Shown: piece by piece, positions 51,678-61,951 of the stretch
How the letters are laid out: the number at the start of each line of letters is the position of its first letter
Position numbering within the stretch: position 1 is the stretch's first letter
Assembly (NCBI GenBank): GCA_963703165.1
Contig: OY969798.1
Coordinates: forward strand, 4,030,001-4,094,000
Source: JBQTKD01 sp963703165
GTDB taxonomy: Bacteria; Actinomycetota; Actinomycetes; Sporichthyales; Sporichthyaceae
Length of the DNA: 64,000 nt
Reading direction: 5' to 3'
The notes under the pieces: model-generated
What the model was told of the DNA's origin: nothing
Databases searched by the model: none
Seen by the model: only the letters and a program-made list of their open reading frames with translations
Position numbers and translations under genes: made by a program

Positions 51678-52121
51678 GTGACCAGCACCCGGGGCCTTCG
51701 CCGCGCCCACCCGCGTAATGCCGCCCGTGTCGGCGCCCTCGGGGCGTCGCTGATGAGCATGGTCGTTCTCGGTGTGGCCCTGGCCGCTCCGGTCGCCGCG
51801 CTGGAGCGCGACGACGGCGACGACCCGGGCGACCAGATGTCCAAGCTCGAGGCCTTGATGTGGTTCGGGGCGATCCCGGTCGGCCTCATGCTGCTGATCT
51901 CGCTGCTGACGGTGCTGCCCTCGATGCTCAAGGGCAAGAGCACCAAGCCGTGGGACGCGCAGCCCGAGTGGTACGGCGGCCCGGAGCTCGAATCCGGTGC
52001 CGATCCCGCAATGGCGGGCCACGGCGAGCAGCAGGCGCTGACCGGGCGCGTGATGTCCTCGGGCGCGGACGGCGGTGAGGACGATGGTGGAGACGGCGGC
52101 GGGTCCAGTGCTCGCTGGTGA
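51678..52121 (+). CDS. Small secreted/membrane protein upstream of DUF5130 gene
   Basis: A 147-residue protein starting at GTG 51678. Two hydrophobic segments: a signal-like helix (ALGASLMSMVVLGVALAAPVAA, about 20-41) and WFGAIPVGLMLLISLLTVLP (about 61-82). The C-terminal 60 residues are Gly/Asp/Ser-rich and acidic, with PEWYGGPE. No family identified. It overlaps the next gene by 47 bases in another frame, so they are likely co-translated. Confidence 0.7.
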   Translation: MTSTRGLRRAHPRNAARVGALGASLMSMVVLGVALAAPVAALERDDGDDPGDQMSKLEALMWFGAIPVGLMLLISLLTVLPSMLKGKSTKPWDAQPEWYGGPELESGADPAMAGHGEQQALTGRVMSSGADGGEDDGGDGGGSSARW

Positions 52122-52500
52122 CTCAGCTTTCTCGTCGGGTCAGCGCGACGAGATCGTCCGCGCGATCCAGCGCGCCCAGCGCCAGAGCGGGCTGAACTTC
52201 TCCCTCTACATCGGCGCGGCCGAAGGCGCCCCCCGTGCCTACGCCAAGCGTCGCCACGCCGAACTCGGCGCCGAGGCGGCCGAGTCCATCCTCGTGTTCG
52301 TCGACCCGGCCGGTCGTCACCTGGAGATCGTCACCGGCGGCCGCGCCAAGCGCTGGCTGCCGGACCGCTCCTGCACCCTCGCCGCCCTCACCATGACCTC
52401 CGCCTTCGCCGCCGGGAACCTCGTCGGCGGCATCGTCCAAGGCCTGCAGCAGCTGGCCGAACACGCCCGCCACCCACAGTCCCTGCACACCCAGCACTGA
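52075..52500 (+). CDS. DUF5130 (TPM-like) protein
   Basis: A 141-residue protein with the DUF5130 pattern: FSSGQRDEIVRAIQRAQRQS, GLNFSLYIGAAEG, AESILVFVDPAGRHLEIVTG and FAAGNLVGGIVQGLQQLAEH. The fold is related to TPM phosphatase-like domains; function unproven. GTG 52075 is one option; ATG 52084 or a later GTG near 52110 are also in frame and no ribosome site decides. Confidence 0.85.
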   Translation: MRTMVETAAGPVLAGDSAFSSGQRDEIVRAIQRAQRQSGLNFSLYIGAAEGAPRAYAKRRHAELGAEAAESILVFVDPAGRHLEIVTGGRAKRWLPDRSCTLAALTMTSAFAAGNLVGGIVQGLQQLAEHARHPQSLHTQH

Positions 52501-52635
52501 CCTGGGCGCCCACGGCCACTCCCTCGGGGGTGTCGGCCGACGGCTGTGCGGTAGAGAGCGAGACGGGTGAGATGGGTGAGGCGCCGAAAGCGCCCCACCA
52601 GTTCCCTTTCTACTGCTGGGCCGACGTTCCGGCCT

Positions 52636-55188
<2,553 letters not shown>

Positions 55189-55357
55189 GTGGAGCCCCCA
55201 TGTTTGTGTTGGTCGGGCCGCGCGCGTCGCCGGGTCGGGAAAGTGCGACCGACCCGGCGCCGCGCGGCCGGCCAAAGGTGTTCGAACTGACCGGGTCATC
55301 GTGCCACGCGACGCCCGTTTCGACCCGGGGTATCGGTTCCTGACAAACTCAGGCCCT

Positions 55358-55870
55358 GTGCGCGTCTATCTGGGATCCGACCACGCCGGCTTCGAGCTCA
55401 AGGACCAGCTTCTGGCCTGGCTGGAGGAGCGCGGCGAAGAGCCTGTGGACTGCGGTCCGCACTGGTACGACGCCGTGGACGACTACCCGCCGTTCGTGCT
55501 CCGCGCGGCCGCTCGCACCGCCGCGGACCCGGACAGCCTGGGCATCGTGCTCGGTGGCTCCGGCAACGGCGAGGCCATCGCGGCCAACAAGGTGCCCGGC
55601 GTCCGCGCGGCGTTGGTGTGGTCCGAGGAGATCGCCAAGCTCGCCCGCGAGCACAACGACGCCAACGTGATCAGCCTCGGCGCCCGTCAGCACACCACGG
55701 CGGAGGCCATCGCCTTCGTCGCCGCGTTCCTGGACACCCCGTTCTCCGAGGACGCCCGACACATCCGCCGCATCGCCATGCTGACCGAGTACGAGAAGGC
55801 CCACGAGCTCCCCCCGCTCCCCGAGGGCCACTCCGACGGCGCCCACCCGGAACTCCCCGACCCGAGCTGA
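55358..55870 (+). CDS. rpiB: Ribose-5-phosphate isomerase B
   Basis: A 170-residue RpiB/LacAB enzyme converting ribulose-5-phosphate and ribose-5-phosphate in the pentose phosphate pathway. Blocks: VYLGSDHAGFELKDQLLAWL (Asp-His pair), DYPPFVLRAA, VLGGSGNGEAIAANKVPGVR and NDANVISLGARQ. The active-site Cys of E. coli RpiB is replaced as in other actinobacteria (GGSGNG). GTG 55358 lies just where homology starts. Divergent from pepN; followed by four tandem hairpins. Confidence 0.95.
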   Translation: MRVYLGSDHAGFELKDQLLAWLEERGEEPVDCGPHWYDAVDDYPPFVLRAAARTAADPDSLGIVLGGSGNGEAIAANKVPGVRAALVWSEEIAKLAREHNDANVISLGARQHTTAEAIAFVAAFLDTPFSEDARHIRRIAMLTEYEKAHELPPLPEGHSDGAHPELPDPS

Positions 55871-55880
55871 GCGGGCTCCT

Positions 55881-55907
55881 CGGCTACGGGATGTCATCCC
55901 GTAGCCG
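55881..55907. terminator. Hairpin 1 after rpiB
   Basis: CGGCTACGGG and CCCGTAGCCG, 10-base perfect arms, loop ATGTCAT. Eleven bases after the rpiB stop. Confidence 0.85.
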
Positions 55908-55911
55908 CCCT

Positions 55912-55935
55912 TGTCAGCCCTGCTGCGGGCTGACA
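55912..55935. terminator. Hairpin 2 after rpiB
   Basis: TGTCAGCCC and GGGCTGACA, 9-base perfect arms, loop TGCTGC. Confidence 0.7.
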
Positions 55936-55939
55936 CGTA

Positions 55940-55966
55940 CCGCTGAGGGACGTCATCCCGCAGCGG
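55940..55966. terminator. Hairpin 3 after rpiB
   Basis: CCGCTG-A-GGGA, loop CGTCA, TCCC-G-CAGCGG: ten pairs with one A/G mismatch. Its core resembles hairpin 1 (GTCATCCCG). Confidence 0.7.
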
Positions 55967-55974
55967 AAAGCACG

Positions 55975-56019
55975 AGGACCCCGGGTCGGCCGCCGGTGGG
56001 CGCGCTGACCCGAGGTCCT
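55975..56019. terminator. Hairpin 4, before the convergent tautomerase gene
   Basis: AGGACC-CC-GGGTC and GACCC-GA-GGTCCT: eleven pairs with a two-base internal mismatch and a longer loop. It ends 18 bases from the stop of the minus-strand tautomerase gene, so it probably terminates that operon. Confidence 0.65.
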
Positions 56020-56036
56020 GGATGGTGCGGGTGGTT

Positions 56037-56519
56037 CTATTCGGTGTACACGCCGCGGTTGAACATCTTGGCGTGCGGCGGGAGCTTCTCGGCCTCAGAG
56101 ACTGGGGAGGCCTTGTTCTCCGAGATCCAGCGCGCCTCGCCCTGGGACTCGAACGGCGGCGGGATCTCGCCCTGCAGCGTCCATAGGTCGAACGGCGTCT
56201 CGTCGATGGACAGTTCCCAGTTGTAGCCGCGGTCGCGGACCCACGGGGCGTAGAGGTTGTCCAGGGTGTGGACCCACCACTCGCGCACGATGCCGCCGGC
56301 CATGGTGCGCGCGATCTGGTCGACCTTGATGCGGACGAAGTTGTTGTCGACCTCACCGCCGACGTAGACGGTGTTCTCGGGCATGTCCTCGAAGATGCAG
56401 ACGACGTAGAACTCCGGGATCGGCACCTTGGCGTACATGCTGGTGACGGCGGCGGAGAAGCCCTTCTTGTCTTCCGGGGTGTAGGCGCCGGCGGGGTGGT
56501 AGATCTTCCACAGGGGCAT
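56037..56519 (-). CDS. Tautomerase superfamily protein (cis-CaaD-like)
   Basis: A 160-residue protein with Pro directly after the initiator Met (MPLWKIYHPAGAYTPEDKKG), so Pro1 can act as the catalytic base after Met removal. Other family marks: FSAAVTSMYAKVPIPEFYVV, NTVYVGGEVDNNFVRIKVDQ and an Arg in ARTMAGGIVREWW. It is twice the size of 4-oxalocrotonate tautomerase, like cis-CaaD and fungal-type members. It is the last gene of a catabolic operon. Confidence 0.88.
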   Translation of the reverse strand: MPLWKIYHPAGAYTPEDKKGFSAAVTSMYAKVPIPEFYVVCIFEDMPENTVYVGGEVDNNFVRIKVDQIARTMAGGIVREWWVHTLDNLYAPWVRDRGYNWELSIDETPFDLWTLQGEIPPPFESQGEARWISENKASPVSEAEKLPPHAKMFNRGVYTE

Positions 56520-56592
56520 GGCTCAGGCTCCATTTCGGGACGTTGCAGGGACGCCCATGGACATCGGGTCCACGGACTCGTGCAGGGATAGG

Positions 56593-57819
56593 TCAGGAGG
56601 GGCGGGCCGGCTCGATCAGGGCGCCGGACGTCACCAGGGCATCGATCGCGGCCTCGTCGAGGCCGAGCTCACGCAGGACCGCGCGGTTGTGCTCGCCCTG
56701 GAGGGCGGGCAGCGCTTGCGGGTCGGGCGGGAGGTCCTTGGCGGCGCTGAAGTGCCAGGGGCGGCCGGGGAGGCGGTACTCGCCGCCGGCGCGGTCGGAT
56801 GCGGTGCGTACCGCACCCCACTCGTCCGCCCATTCGCTCTCGGCCAGTTCCCGCAAGCTGCGGACCTGACCGGTGGCGATCTTGGCCTCGTCGAACTGGG
56901 CGTCCAGCGAGGCCATGTCGGAGAAGGTGGAGATCCAGTCCTGGATGATCGCGTGCAGTTCGTCCAGGTGGGCCAACCGTGCTTCGGGGGTGGTGAAGCG
57001 CGGGTCGTCGGCCAGGTCGGCGCGACGCATGGCGGCCAGGTAGAACGGGAAGCTCATGGACCCGACGAGACTCATCGGGCTGGCGAAGATCTCGCCGTCG
57101 GGGCCGCGGAAGAACGGGCCGTCGTGCGCCCCGAGGATGGGCACCTCGGCGCCGAGTTCCTCATCGCTCAACTCGACGTGCGTCCGCTCGTTGATGGACA
57201 TCATCACCGCGGCCATCGCCACGTCGATGTACTGACCCTCGCCGGTCTCGGCGCGGTGCTGCAGGGCCGCCAGAACCGCGATGGTGGCGTGCAGGCCGGT
57301 GTATACATCGGCATGTGACAGGGAGTCACTTCGCAGACGAGCGCCTTCGCGGTCGAACTGCGCGTTGGTGATCCTGGTGAGCCCGGCCTCGGCCTGCACC
57401 GTCGGGGCGTAAGCCATGCGAGAGCTCCAGCGGCCGTGCTGGCCGTAGCCGGAGACAGACACGTAGATCACGCCTGGGTTGACCGCGCGGATGTCCTCGT
57501 AACCGAGCTGGAATGCGTTCAGCGCGCCCGGGCGGAAGTTCTCGACGATGATGTCGGCGCGCTCGCACAGGGCCAGCACGACCTCACGTGCACCGGCCAC
57601 GCGTAGGTCGATCGACAGGTTCCGCTTCCCGGCGTTGTGCTGGGCGTAGTACCCGGACATCGCGCCGGTGTTCGGGAACGACTTGCGGGACAGGTCGCCG
57701 GGCGGCGGCTCGATCTTGATGACGTCGGCGCCGAGGTCGAGCAGTTGCTTCGCGCAGTGCGGCCCGGCCAGCACGCGGGAGAAGTCGACGACCCGCAGGC
57801 CCGAGAGGGGGAGGGTCAT
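56593..57819 (-). CDS. CaiB/BaiF-type CoA transferase (class III)
   Basis: A 408-residue enzyme moving CoA between acids. Blocks: LSGLRVVDFSRVLAGPHCAK, VIKIEPPPGD, RNLSIDLR, DIIVENFRPG, SVSGYGQHG, and catalytic Asp in SHADVYTGLHATIAVLAAL. Length is typical. It starts two bases after the hydratase stop. With BKACE, hydratase and tautomerase it suggests activation and breakdown of an organic acid. Confidence 0.94.
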   Translation of the reverse strand: MTLPLSGLRVVDFSRVLAGPHCAKQLLDLGADVIKIEPPPGDLSRKSFPNTGAMSGYYAQHNAGKRNLSIDLRVAGAREVVLALCERADIIVENFRPGALNAFQLGYEDIRAVNPGVIYVSVSGYGQHGRWSSRMAYAPTVQAEAGLTRITNAQFDREGARLRSDSLSHADVYTGLHATIAVLAALQHRAETGEGQYIDVAMAAVMMSINERTHVELSDEELGAEVPILGAHDGPFFRGPDGEIFASPMSLVGSMSFPFYLAAMRRADLADDPRFTTPEARLAHLDELHAIIQDWISTFSDMASLDAQFDEAKIATGQVRSLRELAESEWADEWGAVRTASDRAGGEYRLPGRPWHFSAAKDLPPDPQALPALQGEHNRAVLRELGLDEAAIDALVTSGALIEPARPS

Positions 57820-57821
57820 GG

Positions 57822-58595
57822 CTAGCGCCCCTCGAAGCGCGCCATGCCGACGCCCTTGTTCTTGTAGGACTCGACGCCGGTCCGGAAGTCCGCGGAGAGG
57901 TAGATCGATTTCTGCAGCTCGGCCATGCCGTGGTCGGCGGCCTCCACGCCCTTCGACGCGGCGAGCGCGATCAGCCGCTTGGTCGCGGTGTGCGCGACCG
58001 TCGGGCCGTGCGCCAGTTCCTGGGCCAGGACACCGGCCGCGGTCTCGAGTTCCGCGTCCGGGACGACGCGGTTGATGATGTTCCAACGCTCGAGGGTCGC
58101 GGTGTCGTAGCGGCGGCCGAGCATCGCCATCTCGGCGGCACGAGCGGCGCCGGCCCGCTCCGTGATGCGCTGGATCGCGCCCATCAACGGGTGCAGCCCG
58201 ACGGTCACCTCGACGCAGCCGATCTTCGCCGACTCGGTGGCGATGACCAGGTCCGAGGCGAGCGCCAACTCGAAGCCGCCGCCCACGCACACGCCGTGCA
58301 CCGCGGCGATGATCGGCAGCGGGTGATTGCGGAACGCGTCGAGGAGGTCGACCAGGCCCCAGTCCAGGACGCCTTCCTTGGAGGCCTCCGGGAGCATGGT
58401 GTCCAGATCGGCGCCGGCGGAGAAGTGCCGCATGCCGCTGCGCAGCACGATCGCCCGGGCGCCGAGGTTCTCGGTCTCGATCAGCGCGGCGAGCAACTGT
58501 CGGCACATCGGCTCGTCGAGCAGGTTGTACGGCGGTGACTGCATGGAGAGGACGGCCACCTGACCATCCATCGTCAGATCGACGAGATCGGACAC
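57822..58595 (-). CDS. Enoyl-CoA hydratase/isomerase family protein
   Basis: A 257-residue crotonase-fold protein starting at GTG 58595. Oxyanion-hole parts: MRHFSAGADLDTM and HGVCVGGGFELALASDLVIA. The second catalytic region reads GCVEVTVGLHPLMGAIQRIT, with one Glu kept and the usual GAGGTQRL changed to MGAIQRI, so the reaction may differ from simple hydration. Located between the BKACE and CoA-transferase genes. Confidence 0.92.
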   Translation of the reverse strand: MSDLVDLTMDGQVAVLSMQSPPYNLLDEPMCRQLLAALIETENLGARAIVLRSGMRHFSAGADLDTMLPEASKEGVLDWGLVDLLDAFRNHPLPIIAAVHGVCVGGGFELALASDLVIATESAKIGCVEVTVGLHPLMGAIQRITERAGAARAAEMAMLGRRYDTATLERWNIINRVVPDAELETAAGVLAQELAHGPTVAHTATKRLIALAASKGVEAADHGMAELQKSIYLSADFRTGVESYKNKGVGMARFEGR

Positions 58596-58646
58596 CTGAA
58601 ACCTCCGGGACGAGGGACTGCGTCGTGCGGGACGGGGCGGGACAGT

Positions 58647-59459
58647 TCAGGACGGCAGCGAGAGCTGCTTGACGGTGTCCTCGACGGTCGCGATGTCGAG
58701 GTCGAGGTCGCGAGCCACCGCGATGGCGCGGGCCACGAGGTCGTGGTTTCCGTTCGCGGGGCGGCCCTTGCCGAGGTAGAGCGTGTCCTCCATGCCGGCG
58801 CGGGCGTTGCCGCCCATCGCCAGGCCCATGGCGGTCAGGTTCAGGTTGTTGCGACCGATCGCGATGATCTGCCAGACGCAGCCCTCGGGCAGGCGGCGCT
58901 GGATCTCGACGAGGTTCGCCGCGGTGGCCGCGGCGCCGCCCTGCACGCCGAGCACGACGGAGAACTGCAGCGGGTCGGGGAGCAGGCCGAGGTCGCGCAG
59001 TCGCAGTGCGGCGTCGATGTGGCCGAGGTCGTAGATCTCGAGTTCGGCCTTCACGCCGAGTTCCTGCATGCGCGCGGCCAGGCGCTGCACGTCGGCGGGC
59101 GGGTTGAGGAAAATGCCGTTGCCGAAGCTCATCGTGCAGGGGTTCAGGGTGGCCATCTTCGGCCGCAGCTCGACCAGGGCGGCACGGTCTTCGAAGGAGA
59201 CCGAGAGCCCGACGCCGGTGGAGAGCTGGACCAGGATCGGGCAGCGTTCCTCGATGAGTTTCAGCGTCCGTTCGGCGATCTTCAGATCGGCGGTGGGGCG
59301 GTCCTGCTCGTCGCGCAGGTGAATGTGGGCGACCGAGGCGCCTTGCTCGTACGCGTCGAGGACCGCGTCGGCGATCTCCTCGGGCTGCGTCGGCAGGGTC
59401 GGGTTGTCGGCCTTGGTGGCAATGGGGCCGGTCGTTGCGACGGTGATGACCACGCTCAT
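58647..59459 (-). CDS. Beta-keto acid cleavage enzyme (BKACE, DUF849)
   Basis: A 270-residue enzyme of the family that condenses a beta-keto acid with acetyl-CoA to give acetoacetate and a new acyl-CoA. Metal ligands: ASVAHIHLRDEQDRPTADL (two His) and a Glu near GMEDTLYLGKGRPANGNHDL. The N terminus VVITVATTGPIATKADNP is typical. ATG 59459 follows GAGGGA; the frame extends to 59534 but that part overlaps the promoter. Substrate class not decidable. Confidence 0.93.
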   Translation of the reverse strand: MSVVITVATTGPIATKADNPTLPTQPEEIADAVLDAYEQGASVAHIHLRDEQDRPTADLKIAERTLKLIEERCPILVQLSTGVGLSVSFEDRAALVELRPKMATLNPCTMSFGNGIFLNPPADVQRLAARMQELGVKAELEIYDLGHIDAALRLRDLGLLPDPLQFSVVLGVQGGAAATAANLVEIQRRLPEGCVWQIIAIGRNNLNLTAMGLAMGGNARAGMEDTLYLGKGRPANGNHDLVARAIAVARDLDLDIATVEDTVKQLSLPS

Positions 59460-59502
59460 GATGTCCGGTCCCTCTCTGACGTCCCAGGCGACTTGAGAAG
59501 AA

Positions 59503-59530
59503 CTTATATGCATGCATACATAATAGTCAA
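59503..59530 (-). promoter_or_regulatory. Sigma-70-type promoter with palindromic operator in the spacer
   Basis: On the minus strand TTGACT (plus 59525-59530) and TATAAG (plus 59503-59508) are 16 bases apart. A perfect palindrome TATGCATGCATA (59507-59518) fills part of the spacer and touches the -10. It is unusually AT-rich for this genome. It drives the four-gene operon 59459 to 56037, and a repressor at the palindrome would block it. Confidence 0.75.
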
Positions 59531-59538
59531 GCATCGAA

Positions 59539-59569
59539 AAGCCGGCCCCGAGATCTCCGGGGCCGGCTT
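59539..59569 (-). terminator. Intrinsic terminator of fgd
   Basis: Perfect 12-base arms AAGCCGGCCCCG and CGGGGCCGGCTT, loop AGATCTC, followed on the minus strand by a short T-run (TTTT). It starts 13 bases after the fgd stop. Confidence 0.9.
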
Positions 59570-59581
59570 CGAAAGGCCAGG

Positions 59582-60586
59582 TCAGCCCAGTTCGCGCAGC
59601 TTCGGTGCGACGTCGGCGGAGAACTGCTCGAGGAAGCGGATCTGGTCCGCGCCGGGGGCGTGGATGACCAGATTGGTGAAGCCCGCGTCGGTGTACTGCT
59701 TGATGCCTTCGACGGCTTCTTCGGGCTTGCTGGCGATGATCCAGCGCTTCGCGACCTGCTCGATCGGGAGCTCGTCGGCGAGGCGTTCCATCTCCTGCGA
59801 GCTGGTCACGGAGTGCTTCTGCTCGGCGGTGAGGGCGAGCGGGGCCCAGAACCGGGTGGCGTTCAGGGCGAACTCGGGGTCGTGGTCGTAGGACAGCTTG
59901 ATCTCGATCATGCGGTCCAACGAATCGGGCGTCCGGCCGCCCTTCTCCAGGCCCTCGTGCAGAGCGGGGACCAACTCCTCCTCGTAGAGCTTCATGCCCT
60001 TGCCGGAGGTGCAGATGAAACCGTCGCCGACGCGGGCGGCGTAACGGGCCACGACGGGGCCGCCGGCGGCGATGTAGATCGGGACCGGGTTCTCGGGGCG
60101 GTCATAGATCGTGGCGCCGACGGTCTTGTAGTACTCCCCGTCGTGGTCGACGTGGTCCTCGGTCCACAGCCGACGCATCAGGTCGACGACCTCGCGCATG
60201 CGGGCGAAGCGCTCCTTGAACTCCGGCCAGACCATGCCGGTGACCGCGACGTCGTTGAGGGCCTCGCCGGTTCCGATGCCGAGCATGATCCGGTTCGGGT
60301 ACAGGCAGCCCATGGTCGCGAAGGCCTGCGCGATGACCGCGGGGTTGTAGCGGAACGTCGGGGTGAGCACGGAGGTACCGAGGGTGATGCGCTCCGTGCG
60401 CTCGCCGACGGCGGTCATCCAGGAGAGTGAGAACGGCGCGTGCCCGCCGTTGTGCCGCCACGGCTGGTAGTGGTCGGAGACGACGGCGCTGTCCATGCCG
60501 TAGCGCTCGGCCGCGACCCCGAACTCGACCAGTTCGCGTGGTCCGAACTGCTCCGCCGACGCCTTGTAACCGATCCGGACACCCAC
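59582..60586 (-). CDS. fgd: F420-dependent glucose-6-phosphate dehydrogenase
   Basis: A 334-residue luciferase-like flavin/F420 enzyme, giving reduced F420 from glucose-6-phosphate. Matches Fgd throughout: IGYKASAEQFGPRELVEFGV, VVSDHYQPWRHNGGHAPFSL, TSVLTPTFRYNPAVIAQAFA, GIGTGEALNDVAV, and CTSGKGMKLYEEEL. Residues known as catalytic in the mycobacterial enzyme (His in SDHYQPW, Trp next to it, Glu in GTGEAL) are present. GTG 60586 has GGAGG five bases upstream. It shows that the organism uses coenzyme F420. Confidence 0.92.
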   Translation of the reverse strand: MGVRIGYKASAEQFGPRELVEFGVAAERYGMDSAVVSDHYQPWRHNGGHAPFSLSWMTAVGERTERITLGTSVLTPTFRYNPAVIAQAFATMGCLYPNRIMLGIGTGEALNDVAVTGMVWPEFKERFARMREVVDLMRRLWTEDHVDHDGEYYKTVGATIYDRPENPVPIYIAAGGPVVARYAARVGDGFICTSGKGMKLYEEELVPALHEGLEKGGRTPDSLDRMIEIKLSYDHDPEFALNATRFWAPLALTAEQKHSVTSSQEMERLADELPIEQVAKRWIIASKPEEAVEGIKQYTDAGFTNLVIHAPGADQIRFLEQFSADVAPKLRELG

Positions 60587-60786
60587 CGCGGCCTCCCATT
60601 TCTGTGCGTTTCCTTGCGTCTCAAGCACCTCGAGCCAACTTAGCGGGGGGCTCCTGGGCGGCGCCTCGTGCCTGCGTACAAATCGGGCATCTGGCAAAGG
60701 TTCACTCCGCCGGCGGTATCGCGCGGGGGAAACCTCGGGCATGTCCCCTTGCGTTATTTCCTGGCGGTAGTTCTCTGCCTTCGACC

Positions 60787-61131
60787 ATGAAATCGCCGAT
60801 GACCCCCGAAGAGTCCGCGCGCCGCAGGCACGCCGGACGGACCTCCCGTGTCGCACGGGCCGGTCTGGTCATCGCGGTCATCGTCGTCACCGGCTCTGTG
60901 GGGGTCGGCACCTGGGTGCTCGGTTCCGGGGCCGACGCCGCCCCGCGCCGGGTGGAGCCCTCACCGGTGCTGTCCGGGGTGACGAAGTCGCAGCCTCCGC
61001 TGTCGATCGCCCCGCCGCCGGAGAGCGAGCCGAAGCGGGCCGCCAAGGCGAGTGCTGCGCCCACAACGGCGAAGAAGACGGCCAAGACCGCGAAGAAGAC
61101 CGCCCAGAAACCGGCGGCAACCGACCGCTGA
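60787..61131 (+). CDS. Small membrane-anchored protein with Lys/Ala-rich tail
   Basis: A 114-residue protein. One helix (RAGLVIAVIVVTGSVGVGTWVL, about 24-45) follows a basic N terminus. The outside part is Pro/Ser-rich, ending in a Lys/Ala/Thr tail (TTAKKTAKTAKKTAQK) resembling histone-like or cell-wall-binding tails. No family recognised. No clear ribosome site before ATG 60787 or ATG 60799. Confidence 0.6.
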   Translation: MKSPMTPEESARRRHAGRTSRVARAGLVIAVIVVTGSVGVGTWVLGSGADAAPRRVEPSPVLSGVTKSQPPLSIAPPPESEPKRAAKASAAPTTAKKTAKTAKKTAQKPAATDR

Positions 61132-61238
61132 GCGCGTTTTCCGCCCGTCTGTCGCCGTGCCGGGGGTTGTGAACGCACTCCGGCTGTGAATCAATCAGGT
61201 CCCGCCCGGGCATAGCGAGACTGCGGGGCGGGCATATC

Positions 61239-61254
61239 GGAGGTGGTCACCTCC
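61239..61254. promoter_or_regulatory. Inverted repeat GGAGGTG-GT-CACCTCC upstream of sigma factor gene
   Basis: Perfect 7-base arms, 24 bases before the ECF sigma gene ATG. Either an operator or a hairpin in the 5' UTR; since GGAGG and its complement pair, it could also mask a ribosome site. Confidence 0.5.
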
Positions 61255-61277
61255 ACGCGGGCGAGCCTGGGAGTTGC

Positions 61278-61883
61278 ATGGCGGAGAAGCGACATCTGCG
61301 CATTGCCGGAGATCCCGTTGCAGGGACGGCCGCACAGGTCGAAGCGCTGGAGACTCTGCTGGTGGCGGTCGCCAAGGGCGATCAGGACGCCTACTCGCAG
61401 GTGTACGAGCGTCTCTCCGCCCCGGTGTACGGCCTCATCCGCAGGGTGCTGCGTGACCCCGCGCAGTCCGAGGAGGTCGCGCAGGAGGTCCTGCTGGCCG
61501 TCTGGCGCAACGCCGCCCGCTTCGACGCGGCGCAGGGGTCGGGCATGGCCTGGGTCATGACGATGGCGCACCGCCGCGCAGTCGACCGCGTGCGTTCGGA
61601 GCAGGCCACCGCGGACCGACACCACAAGCTGGCCGTGCGCGACGTCGAGACGGACTACGACTCGGTCGCCGAGACGGTGCACACCCAACTGGAGCGCGAG
61701 GCCGTGCGCGCCTGCCTGGAGTCCCTCACCGCACTGCAGCGCGAGTCGGTCACGTTGGCCTACTACAACGGGCGCAGTTACCGCGAGGTCGCCGAGCACC
61801 TCGAGCTCCCGCTCGGAACCGTGAAGACCCGCATGCGCGACGGCCTGATCCGGCTGCGCGACTGTCTCGGCGCCACCGCCTGA
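61278..61883 (+). CDS. ECF sigma factor, SigK-like
   Basis: A 201-residue sigma-70 factor of the SigK group (ECF19-like). Region 2: DAYSQVYERLSAPVYGLIRR, SEEVAQEVLLAVWRNAARFD, GMAWVMTMAHRRAVDRVRSE. Region 4: LTALQRESVTLAYYNGRSYR, EVAEHLELPLGTVKTRMRDG. In mycobacteria SigK is controlled by membrane anti-sigma RskA encoded next to it; here a terminator follows directly, so no adjacent anti-sigma exists. ATG 61278 follows GGGAG. Confidence 0.92.
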   Translation: MAEKRHLRIAGDPVAGTAAQVEALETLLVAVAKGDQDAYSQVYERLSAPVYGLIRRVLRDPAQSEEVAQEVLLAVWRNAARFDAAQGSGMAWVMTMAHRRAVDRVRSEQATADRHHKLAVRDVETDYDSVAETVHTQLEREAVRACLESLTALQRESVTLAYYNGRSYREVAEHLELPLGTVKTRMRDGLIRLRDCLGATA

Positions 61884-61901
61884 CGGCGACCCGACGAACG
61901 A

Positions 61902-61935
61902 CGACGCCCCGCCCGGAGAACCGGACGGGGCGTCG
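61902..61935. terminator. Bidirectional hairpin between sigma factor and SCO6745-like genes
   Basis: CGACGCCCCG-C-CCGG, loop AGAA, CCGG-A-CGGGGCGTCG: fourteen pairs with one C/A mismatch. It lies between two convergent genes. Confidence 0.9.
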
Positions 61936-61951
61936 CTGCGTGCTGGGGGCG

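Noticed and set aside
59460..59534. Upstream extension of the BKACE gene to 59534
   Set aside because: It would place the promoter and operator inside the coding region, and GAGGGA supports the ATG at 59459.
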